A stretch of 64,000 bases of DNA from contig NZ_CP064267.1 in the NCBI RefSeq assembly GCF_022811845.1, positions 219,920-283,919 on the forward strand. Reading direction: 5' to 3'. Under the pieces are notes generated by a model. It did no database searches. It saw only the letters and a program-made list of their open reading frames with translations, and was not told the origin of the DNA. Of the stretch, positions 6,621 to 15,072 are shown piece by piece. Position 1 is the first letter of the stretch; each line of letters begins with the position of its first letter. A program made the position numbers and the translations under genes. Origin of the DNA: Bacillus pseudomycoides. GTDB taxonomy: Bacteria; Bacillota; Bacilli; Bacillales; Bacillaceae_G.

Positions 6621-9455
6621 ATGAAAGGGTTAAAGAAAATATTTCCATTCTTTTTTCAAAAAAATAGGAAAGATACAGATAAAGAAAAAACGAATTATAA
6701 AGAGACGGCAACAAAAACACTTAACTATTTTATTGAATTAGAGCATTTCAATTTCATGAATTGTGATAAAGAGTCTATAACTCTGCATTCATTTAAAAGT
6801 TTTTTTCACAAAGAACCTAATATTCATATACCAGATTTTATTAACCCTAATGGAACTCCACATCAGGATATGCAAATATTCCTTCAAAGAAAAGGAAATA
6901 GCGCAAAAGGAAAATATCTTGCAGATAATAATGTGTCATTATTTTATTTACCAGTAGCAAAAAATGAAGTATTAAGGTATTTCTCGAATGAATCTAAGCA
7001 AAAAGCAAGTTTTACTGATTTCCAAAAGGACCCGAATAGTTTTTTGATCCATATTCAACTCAATCAGATGCTTAAGCTAATCCCTGATACCTCGATCGAA
7101 TCTAGTGTGGTGGTTAGTCCGATTGTGAAGTACTTTCTACGTACAGGGAAGAGTCTGAAGGAGCTAGAATCAGATTTAATCAATACGATTTCATCTGTAA
7201 TTGAAAGTGATAATTATGGAAAAAAAGAAAAAGCGCTTGAATTTAGTGGGTCAAAAGAACAAGATTCTTTAGAAAAAGATATCAATTATATACATATCAG
7301 ATTTAAAAATTGGGAAGAGCTGACCCGGAATATTCAAAGTACATTGCGATCATATATTTCAAAGAGACATTTCGATAAAGATGGTGTATTTCGGTTTTGC
7401 AATGAAAAAGAATATGAAAAATACGTCCGTCTAACATATAAAGAACATGTAGGCGTAAACAGCTTTTATATAAATGATTTAGAAAAAGTAAAATATGAAA
7501 TTAAAGATAGCTCCGTTGGGAAAGCTTTAGAAACCTATTTATCTTTAAGTAACTGGGAAGCATTAAAAAGTTCAGGGGAGAGGGTGGATTTATTTAAGAA
7601 TGAAAGTATAAGTGAAATGAAGAGCATATTACGAAAAATACCAATTACGAGATGGTCCTCGGAATTTTCATTAGGACTCATGCAGCAGGTTGCTTTAAAT
7701 CTTATTATTGCAAAATCACAAGAAGATAATGGCTTTATTTTTTCTGTTAATGGCCCACCGGGAACAGGTAAAACGACGTTGTTAAAAGACGTATTTGCGA
7801 ATATTTTATTTGAAAAAGTAAAGTTTCTAAAAGAAGCCACAGATGTATTCTCAAAAGTGCAATTTGCGGAGGGACAAGAAGATTATTATTATTCCTTTCA
7901 CCCTAAACTTAAGGAGTATCGTATTTTAGTAACATCTAATAATAATTCTGCAGTTGAAAATATAAGTGTGGATTTACCAAAGGATAAAGATTTACTGAAA
8001 AACGGTTATTAATTCTTAGGGTTCGACAAAGAGAAAAAATGCTGGGGGAAAATTTCTGCGGCAATGGGGAAAACTGCAAATATAAAGGAATACTTCACTA
8101 CAATTACAGAGGATTTACAGCGTGTTGGTGATTTAGAGCATGAAAACGTACATTCATTTAAACAATTAGAACAAAATGTGCTGAAAAAGATAGCTACGGT
8201 AAAAGAGAATGATGTCTTTCATAATGTTAATGAAAAGAAATGGCAAACATCAGAGGAACAATTTGTGAATATCGACGGTGAAAACAAAAATGAGCGGATG
8301 AATTGCGAGCGAAGTAAACTTTTTGCGAAGTTAATGAGTGAATATAATGCTTTATTAATTGCAAATCAAGATAAGATTGAAAAGAACTTATCTTTAGCAA
8401 AAACCTATTTTTTAGGCGGTAAAGAAAAAGGAAATCTTGATTCTCAAATTAACGAAGCCCAAAGAGATAATTTCATTCAAGCTATGTTTGATACTGTATT
8501 TTTACTCACTCCAATTATCTCTTCAACATTTGCTTCCATTGCAAGGTTTTTAAAAGATTTAAAGACGGAGGATATAGGTTGGTTGTTTATTGATGAAGCA
8601 GGACAAGCTACTCCCCAATCTGCAATAGGTGCGATTTGGCGCTCTAGGAATGTTGTTGTTGTAGGAGATCCCTTGCAAATTCCTCCTGTTGTTACCTTAA
8701 GTGATGACCAACTTAAACTAATTGCAAATGACAGTGCTGGAATAAATGAGCAATATAATTTCTTTTGTCGTTTAACTAGAAATGAAGTAAGTGTTCAAGA
8801 GTTTGCTGATCTTAATAATAGATATGGAGGCGAGATGATTGACTCGAATCAGAATAAAACATGGTTAGGGTCACCTTTGCGTGTTCATAGAAGATGTAAA
8901 AATCCAATGTTTTCAATATGTAATGAAACAACGTATCAAGGTAAAATGTTCTACGGATTAACGGATACTAAAAGTAAAGAAAGTAAGCCTCAACATGTTA
9001 GCCAATGGTTAGATATAGGTGGGAAAACATATGGGTCAGGAAATCACTTTATTCCCGAACAGGGTGAAAAAGCAATTGAGATTGCAAAAAAATTCTCGCA
9101 AGATAACCCAGATAAATCTTGCTATATTATTTCACCTTTTGTAAGTGTTGTTCAAAAATTAAAGCAACTAAAACAACAAAAACTACCTGGGAAAGAGTAT
9201 GAAAATATTGAAATTGGGACTGTGCACACCTTTCAAGGGAAAGAGGCACCAATGGTTATCTTTGTATTAGGGGTAGATGATCAAAAACAAGGGCCGCTAA
9301 AATGGGCTTCTAGTACGCCAAATTTACTCAATGTTGCAGCAAGTAGAGCAAAAGAGGTATTCGTAGTGATTGGGAATGCAGAAAGTTGGGGGAAACAAGA
9401 ATATTTTGACATTGCTTATCGATATTTAGCAAAAGAATTTGCTGAAATAAAATGA
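6621..9455 (+). pseudogene. SF1-type DNA/RNA helicase, single in-frame stop
   Basis: A 945-codon frame interrupted only by TAA at 8010-8012; both halves are in the same frame. The first half holds Walker A GPPGTGKTTLLKD (about residues 379-391) and motif Ia VTSNNNSAVENI. The second half holds Walker B DEAGQATPQSA, motif III VVGDPLQIPPV, QGKEAPMVIFV (motif V region) and a motif VI-like NVAASRAKE. These are the marks of UPF1-like superfamily 1 helicases (AAA_11/AAA_12). The long N-terminal part has no motif I recognise. The stop separates motif Ia from Walker B, so neither half should be an active ATPase unless the stop is read through or is an error. Confidence 0.8.
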
Positions 9456-9566
9456 AATATACAACTTCATGAATTGTTAGGAAAAGAAGCTGTAATGGTA
9501 AATTTGTGGATTTGAAATAAAGTCGTACCGTTTATAAGTAATCAAGACCTAAATCTAAAAAACTTT

Positions 9567-9619
9567 AAAAGATAAGGGATACAACATATTACACATAACT
9601 AATATGTTATATCCTTTTT
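9567..9619 (+). terminator. Terminator after the helicase gene
   Basis: AAGGGATACAACATATTA pairs with TAATATGTTATATCCTT, then TTTTCT. The 310-bp gap between the helicase and acetyltransferase genes holds only this, a second hairpin, and a ~30-codon open stretch I do not recognise. Confidence 0.7.
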
Positions 9620-9698
9620 CTAAGATTTTAGAGCGTTTACCTTATAAAGGGGTACCACCAAAGCGGATTTACAACGTTAAGGATATTCCAGTATTAAA

Positions 9699-9739
9699 AA
9701 TCCCAATCCCTCAGTGATACAAATGAGAAATTGGGATTT
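9699..9739. terminator. Bidirectional terminator before the GNAT gene end
   Basis: AAATCCCAAT and ATTGGGATTT arms around an 18-nt loop. It would end the minus-strand acetyltransferase transcript. Confidence 0.65.
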
Positions 9740-9765
9740 AATTATTCAACATTTGCGCCCAATTG

Positions 9766-10212
9766 TTAAAGCGCATCTATTTTTCGCAAACGCTTTACAA
9801 ACCTATAACCAGTTATTTCGTAACCAAGGAATTTATATAGTTCGTGTGCCTTTACCCTCTTTTCACTTTTTCCACTTAGAAGATAAATAAAATCAGACCC
9901 TCTTTTCAAAGACCATTCTTCCACATATTTAATCAATGCTTTCGCAATACCTTGACCGCGATATTCTTTCTTTGTAACTAGCGATGTTATTTGAATCTTT
10001 TCATCGTTGTTTGTGTACGTTGTATGAATTGTTATTCCTATCATCCCTACTAAGTTATTATCATTTATTGCAACAAAGGTGTAGTAATTTGGATTGGATT
10101 CGATACGTTCCATTCTTACTTTCATTTCATCTAATGAACTAGGATAACCTAAATCTGGCATTAAATCTGTAAATTGTTTGATGTCATCAGAATTATATTT
10201 TCTTATCTCCAC
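9766..10212 (-). CDS. GNAT-family N-acetyltransferase
   Basis: I place the start at GTG 10212 (VEIRKYNSDD...), 6 nt after GGAGGGG, giving 148 residues; an ATG 12 codons upstream has no ribosome site. GNAT proteins move an acetyl group from acetyl-CoA to an amine. Motif A is clear: the beta4 strand ITSLVTKKEYRGQGIAKAL contains the RGQGIA pyrophosphate-binding loop. A conserved late segment AHELYKFLGYEITGYRF is the usual Y-x-x-x-GF/Y region. Substrate is unknown; such genes often acetylate antibiotics, polyamines or protein N termini. Confidence 0.8.
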   Translation of the reverse strand: MEIRKYNSDDIKQFTDLMPDLGYPSSLDEMKVRMERIESNPNYYTFVAINDNNLVGMIGITIHTTYTNNDEKIQITSLVTKKEYRGQGIAKALIKYVEEWSLKRGSDFIYLLSGKSEKRVKAHELYKFLGYEITGYRFVKRLRKIDAL

Positions 10213-10321
10213 TATGGACCCCTCCACATTTTTCTCTAATTGTATCATCTTTTATTCTGCCTTCATCAAGAAGCAAATACTTTTTCCTATTACCATCAGG
10301 TAATACTTCCTGTACTTTCAT
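10187..10321 (-). pseudogene. Short ORF resembling a recombinase N-terminus
   Basis: 44 codons from ATG 10321, preceded by AAGGTGGG. The first ~20 residues (MKVQEVLPDGNRKKYLLLDE) resemble the extreme N terminus of tyrosine recombinases of mobile elements. The rest runs out of frame into the GNAT start. I treat it as a truncated relic; recognition is weak. Confidence 0.3.
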
Positions 10322-10527
10322 AAGATTACCCACCTTAGAACATAGAATTTTAAATTAATCAAACTTTATTTCAAACCAATAAAATTTACAGTTCCTTTTT
10401 GTTTTTAATTTAGAGACAGATTTTGAAAAATCCCTTACTTATTTTTATATATTTTTCTTGTTTTCTTAGTTTATGGAAGAAAAATATATATCCTTATACT
10501 AGCGATATTGTATTTTTCGGAAAGGGG

Positions 10528-11085
10528 ATGATTGATTTGGAGGTGTTTTATTCCGCTGCTCCTCCGGAAACGAAAAGCGAAGACCTACCATTTGATATTT
10601 CCTGGCTTACAGATTGGTTCTTTTCTTTGTTTAAAGGAACCGGGAACCATATTGATGGTGCAGTTCATGCAAGTGTACCTTCAATTTTCGATTTTATTTT
10701 TGTTGTACTCTCCATCGTCATATTAATTTCGCTTTTGGTTTTTGGGGCTTCCTTATGGTTTAAGCACATTAAATGGAAGAAAAGATCGATCTATTTTGGT
10801 GTAGGTTCCTTTATTTTAATATTATTGATTCGGATTATACCAGTATTGGTATTAACGACACACTCTTTTAATTTTCAAAGCTTTATGTCTAATATGGTTG
10901 GATTGATAACATCCATTATTTTAGGAACTGCTGTATTAATGTTCTTGATTTCATTATTTTTAAGAATGTTATATAAAAAATTTGAACATCCAAAGTACGG
11001 GAAATGGAGTTCTAGCTTATTGTATAGTTCTGTTTTTATCTTTGTCATGACACTAATAGTGCCTACTTTATTAAAGAGTTTATAG
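10528..11085 (+). CDS. Multi-span membrane protein, unknown function
   Basis: The start is uncertain: the frame opens at TTG 10423, but ATG 10528 directly follows GGAAAGGGG. From there it is 185 residues: a short N-terminal segment with SAAPPETKSED, then about four hydrophobic segments (IFDFIFVVLSIVILISLLVF, a second around VGSFILILLIRIIPVL, a third around MVGLITSIILGTAVLMFLI, and the last before the C terminus). Most loops are basic. I recognise no family. It stands 42 nt before the next small gene and is likely co-transcribed with it. Confidence 0.55.
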   Translation: MIDLEVFYSAAPPETKSEDLPFDISWLTDWFFSLFKGTGNHIDGAVHASVPSIFDFIFVVLSIVILISLLVFGASLWFKHIKWKKRSIYFGVGSFILILLIRIIPVLVLTTHSFNFQSFMSNMVGLITSIILGTAVLMFLISLFLRMLYKKFEHPKYGKWSSSLLYSSVFIFVMTLIVPTLLKSL

Positions 11086-11127
11086 AGATTGTGCAATGAT
11101 TCATAGAAAGGAGGGAGAATCTATTTA

Positions 11128-11403
11128 GTGACAACGTTCATTATTACAATCACAATATTTTTAGTTCTTTTTATTATAGGGCCAAAAGCTACAAAACGAA
11201 AAGAAGAGCGGGATAGATTGGAAAAGGAATTGTTAGAACAACAAGAGGTATTAGAGCAAGAAATAGAAGAACAAGCAGTTGGTGATAAAACGGAAGTGAA
11301 GGGAAATACAGTAAAGATTAATAAGAAGCCTAAGCTAAAAACAAAGGTTTTTAGAGTTGTAAGTGAAAGAAGAGAAAGCGAAAACGAGCATATTGAAAAT
11401 TAA
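11128..11403 (+). CDS. Small membrane-anchored coiled-coil protein
   Basis: 91 residues from GTG 11128, chosen because AAAGGAGGGAG lies at the right distance. One hydrophobic segment (FIITITIFLVLFIIG) is followed by a long charged stretch rich in Glu, Lys and Gln (KRKEERDRLEKELLEQQE), predicted to be a coiled coil, and a basic tail. No family recognised. It probably forms a unit with the membrane protein before it. Confidence 0.6.
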   Translation: MTTFIITITIFLVLFIIGPKATKRKEERDRLEKELLEQQEVLEQEIEEQAVGDKTEVKGNTVKINKKPKLKTKVFRVVSERRESENEHIEN

Positions 11404-11465
11404 TTTATGATGGTAAAATTATGTTAGGGTACATAGAAAAATATATTGCAAAGGGGAAAGATTAG

Positions 11466-11747
11466 ATGAAATCAACAGGTGTTATAAGAAAAGTTGATGA
11501 GTTGGGACGTATCGTAATCCCAATGGAACTGAGACGAACTTTAGGAATTGTAGAAAAAGATCCGATAGAAATATTTGTGGAAGATGAAAAGATTATATTG
11601 CAGAAGTATCAACCTTTTGGAGCTTGTTTGATTACAGGCAAAGTTTCAGAAAGTAATTTAAAATTAGCGGACGGTAAAATTGTTCTTAGTTCAGAAGGGG
11701 CTGAGCCTTTAATTCAGCAATTACAGCAGTATCTCGTGAAATCTTAA
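11466..11747 (+). CDS. AbrB/Abh-family transition-state regulator
   Basis: 93 residues, the normal length of Bacillus AbrB and its paralogues. The N-terminal swapped-hairpin DNA-binding domain is intact: MKSTGVIRKVDELGRIVIP then MELRRTLGI..KDPIEIFVEDEKIILQKY. The C-terminal half (KLADGKIVLSSEGAEPLIQQL) is the usual AbrB multimerisation region. AbrB-type proteins repress post-exponential genes. AAAGGGGAAAG precedes the ATG. Plasmid-borne paralogues are common in the B. cereus group; its targets cannot be told. Confidence 0.85.
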   Translation: MKSTGVIRKVDELGRIVIPMELRRTLGIVEKDPIEIFVEDEKIILQKYQPFGACLITGKVSESNLKLADGKIVLSSEGAEPLIQQLQQYLVKS

Positions 11748-11788
11748 GAAATTCTTGAATATTATGATCTGAAAACAAGAGAGAAACA

Positions 11789-12644
11789 ATGAAGTATTCA
11801 TTAGTGAAGAATTTAGATGAAGTAAAGAGAAATATTATAAGATTTAACCTCGATATACAAGAGGATGAACAAATAAGAAAGGGATTTTTTCCGTATTTCT
11901 TACAATGGTATTATGTTAAAGAATTAGATATGTTTGCTCCAAGCAAATACATTGGATATAAGAATATGAATGCTCATAAGTACAAAAATAAGGGTTCCCA
12001 AATGGATGGGAGGGAAACGGAAAGAGTACTTAAAGAGTGGTTTATAAAAGAAGATATACCAGAACTATTAGTAGAATTAAAAGTTAGGTATGGGGATTAT
12101 GGAACGATTAATAAAGGCTCTGAAATGCACATCTTGGAAGATGATATAACTGATTTATTTAATCTCGAATTAGATGAAGATTCTTTTCAAAAGGACGTTG
12201 AAAAAACTGTAATTCACAATGATACTAAGGTTGTCGATATACCTAAAATGAAACCTCGAATGTATTTAACTCAATCAGGACATCGTAAATGGCCAAGAAG
12301 TAAATCTATCTCAAAAAATGCTATTGTTTTAGCTGGGTACAAGTGTGAATATAATAATTCCCATGTGTTTTTTGAATCAAGTGTAACAGGAGGGAAATTA
12401 TGTAGAAGCACATCATTTAATATCAATGGAGCATCAAGAGAAATTTGATGTTAGTTTAGATGTTGAAGCAAACATCGTATCCTTATGTCTCGTGTGTCAT
12501 AAGCAAGTGCATCACGCGACCTTTGAGGATAAAAATCTAATTCTCACAAAAATTTTCCATAAAAGAACAAAGCGGTTAAACGGACGAATTATACATGTTA
12601 AAAGATCTTTTCATTTTAGTATTTTCAAAATCACTGCCGAATAA
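11789..12644 (+). pseudogene. HNH endonuclease, frameshifted
   Basis: Two overlapping frames (11789-12448 and 12426-12644) join into one protein if a frame change occurs near 12395-12420. The join restores NYVEAHHLISMEHQEKF followed by NIVSLCLVCHKQVHHA, i.e. the His-His, Asn and CxxCH-type metal site of HNH nucleases. The N-terminal ~190 residues contain no motif I know. In the unjoined first frame the nuclease domain is lost. Either a real pseudogene or a one-base sequence error. Confidence 0.7.
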
Positions 12645-12720
12645 GAACCTGTTTGCATGTTCTACCTTCTTTTATGTACAATGATAATAAGAAATGATAT
12701 AGACAGGGAGAGGAAACCCA

Positions 12721-13586
12721 TGTCCACTAAATTAGTAAATTTGCGTATTGATTTTGCTTTTAAACAGTTATTTGGTACAAAGGGGAATGAAGAGATTTTA
12801 ATCGGGCTCCTAAATGCCATTTTAGAAGAATCTTTAGATGAACCAATTGTCTCTCTACAATTGGAAGACCCACATCTTCATAAGGCTTATGAAGATGATA
12901 AATTATCTATTTTAGATTTATTAGCAACATTAGAAAACGGAACGCAAGTGAATATAGAAATTCAGCTTCGAAATACCCATGATATGGTCAAGCGTTCTTT
13001 ATATTATTGGTCGAAATTATATACGTCTCAAATGCAAGAGGGAATGCCATACCGTTCGCTTCGCAAAACAATTACCATTAATTTATTAGATTTTATGCTA
13101 TTTTCTAATGATGAATCCTTTCATACAATCGGACAGTTATGGAATACGAAGACAAAACAAATCTTAAGTAATGATATTGAAATTCATTTTGTTGAGATTC
13201 CAAAACTTGTGAAACAATGGCGTGAAGAAAAAGTGAATCCATGGGAAAATGCATTTGTCCGTTGGATGTTATTATTACCAGCACATGAAGATGAACATTT
13301 AACTCAAACTTTGGAGGAGATTGCAATGAATCAAGATCCAATTTTACAAAAGGCAATGAATAAGTGGGAAAATATGAGTCATGATTCTACTTTCCGAACA
13401 GCTTATGAAGCACGCGAAAAGTTACTTCTAGATGAACAAGCAAAAATAGCGCATGCTCGTGAAGAGGGTTTAGAAGAAGGTAAAGCCCAATTAATTCGTG
13501 GTATGCATAAGAATGGTATGCCGTTAGAAGACATTGCAAAATTCACTGGTCTAAGTACAGAAGAAATTCGTAGATTGTTATTATAA
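12721..13586 (+). CDS. Rpn-family recombination-promoting nuclease / PD-(D/E)XK protein
   Basis: I start at ATG 12721 (MSTKLVNLRIDFAFKQLFG), after GGGAGAGG; 288 residues. The fold core is visible: RIDFAFKQLFG at the N terminus, SILDLLATLENG (the catalytic Asp), then VNIEIQLRNTHDMVKRSLYYWSKLY with the ExQ motif near residue 83. The C-terminal part has a helical linker with an EEGLEEGKAQ element and a short recognition-like helix (PLEDIAKFTGLSTEEIRRLLL). Rpn proteins promote RecA-independent recombination and some act in phage defence. Two damaged copies follow in tandem. Confidence 0.85.
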
Positions 13587-13664
13587 TGCATGGAATTATA
13601 AAAGCCTTTTAGTGTTGAAGGATTTATAGAAAAAAGTCATCTCATGGATCCAGTAACTACATTC

Positions 13665-13704
13665 AAAGAACCGTTCCTGTAACTATTCAGAAGCGGTTCT
13701 TTTG
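13665..13704 (+). terminator. Terminator of the Rpn gene
   Basis: AAAGAACCG...CGGTTCTTTTG hairpin with a 19-nt loop. Confidence 0.65.
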
Positions 13705-13736
13705 TTATGAAGCAAAAAACCTTTTATAGAATCTAA

Positions 13737-14206
13737 CAATGACGAAAACACAACAAATCTTAAGTGATGACATTGAAATTCATTTTGTTGAGATTTTAAA
13801 ACTTGTGAAATAATGGTGTGAAGAAAAAGTGAATCCATGGGAAAATACATTTGTTCGCTGGATGTAGTTATTACCAGCATATGAAGACGAACATTTAACT
13901 CAAACATTGGAGGAGATTGCAATGAATCAAGATCCAATTTTACAAAAGGCAATGAATAAGTGGGAAAATATGAGTCATGACTCTACTTTCCGAACAGCTT
14001 ATGAAGCACGTGAAAAGGTACTTTTAGATGAACAAGCAAAAATAGCACATGCTCGTGAAGAAGGTTTTAAAGAAGGTCTGGAAAAGGGTCTAGAAAAAAG
14101 TAAAGCCCAATTAATTCGTGGTATACATAAGAATGGCATGCCATTAGAAGACATTGCGAAATTCACAGATTTAAGTATAGAAGAAATCCGAAAGATATTA
14201 TTATAA
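13737..14206 (+). pseudogene. Rpn tandem copy 2, 5'-truncated with two nonsense codons
   Basis: Homologous to about residues 143-288 of the intact gene, starting at ATGACGAAAACACAAC. It carries a TAA replacing Gln (KLVKQ to KLVK-stop, near 13810) and a TAG replacing Leu (near 13866). The last 99 codons are open. The Glu-Gly linker is longer than in copy 1 (EEGFKEGLEKGLEKSKAQ). Confidence 0.75.
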
Positions 14207-14267
14207 TGCATGCAACTATAAAAGCATCTTATACTTGAGAATTCATAGGAAAAAATCCAGTAACTAT

Positions 14268-14312
14268 AGCCAAAGAACCGATCTTCTAGCTATTCTGAAG
14301 TGGTTTTTTGGT
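14268..14312 (+). terminator. Degenerate copy of the Rpn terminator
   Basis: AAAGAACCG..GGTTTTTTGG, a decayed match to 13665-13704. It shows that the duplicated unit included the terminator. Confidence 0.5.
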
Positions 14313-14327
14313 TATGAAGCAAAAAAC

Positions 14328-14732
14328 CTTTCATACAATCGAACAATTACGAAAACACAACAAGTCTTAAATAATGACATTGAAATACATTTTGTAGAAA
14401 TACCAAAACTTGTGAAACAATGGCGTGAAGAAAAAGTGAATCCAAGGGAAAATATGAGCCACGACTCATCTTTCCGAACAGCTTATGAAGCACGCGAGAA
14501 GTTACTTCTAGATGAACAAGCAAAAATAGCGCATGCTCGTGAAGAAGGTTTAGAAGAAGGTCTAGAAAGGGGGCTGGAAAAGGGTTTAGAAGAAGGTCTG
14601 GAAAAAGGTAAAGCCCAATTAATTCGTGGTATGCATAAGAATGGTATGCCGTTAGAAGATATTGTGAAATTCACTGGTCTAAGTATAGAAGAAATCCGAA
14701 AGATATTAATATTATACGATGAATACAAATAG
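14328..14732 (+). pseudogene. Rpn tandem copy 3, internally deleted
   Basis: Lacks the nuclease domain and also ~45 codons in the middle (VNPRENMSHDSSF joins two distant parts of the parent). The C-terminal linker is the longest of the three copies, with six (E/L)EGLE(K/E/R)G-type units. It ends with a short extra tail, ILYDEYK. Confidence 0.75.
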
Positions 14733-14736
14733 AAAA

Positions 14737-14776
14737 AAGTGTTCTTAAGATAAATATCTTAAGAACACTTTTTTTA
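14737..14776. terminator. Strong bidirectional terminator
   Basis: AGTGTTCTTAAGATA and TATCTTAAGAACACT arms, then TTTTTTT. Confidence 0.8.
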
Positions 14777-14843
14777 GAGATACTATCGTCATCACTATAA
14801 AGTAATGTACAGTCTTTAAAACAAAAAGAGCTTAATTAATATA

Positions 14844-14902
14844 GAAATTTCGTTTTAGGGCAACTTGTTCTGTTAGGTTGATGGCGATGGGGTGGTACCC
14901 CT
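14844..14902 (+). repeat. IS231-ended short repeat, right part only
   Basis: AATTTCGTTTTAGGG...TTGATGGCGATGGGG then GGTACCCC, the right half of the MITE family described at 39462-39602. The left half is absent. The 295-bp gap 14778-15072 holds only this, a weak hairpin and an IS6-type end. Confidence 0.6.
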
Positions 14903-15012
14903 GTTAGCCTAATAAGAAAAATTAAAATATTTTTATCAAACAATTGTTTGAATTAATTGGATAAAAAAGATTCCATTAGGAATCTATGTCCTTTTTTATT
15001 TCTTTTCATTAT

Positions 15013-15027
15013 TTGCACCAGAACCTG
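15013..15027 (+). repeat. Solo IS6/IS240-type terminal repeat
   Basis: ATTTGCACCAGAACC, the same end as at 20358-20373. It lies just before the 3' end of the S9 peptidase gene, without any transposase. Confidence 0.45.
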
Positions 15028-15072
15028 ATTTTCTATATAAGTTAGCTATTACATTAGAATAGTATTTGTTCA

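Noticed and set aside
9627..9717. Open stretch ending ...VPPKRIYNVKDIPVLKIP
   Set aside because: Reads like protein but has no start or ribosome site and I cannot place it in a family; perhaps the tail of a lost gene.
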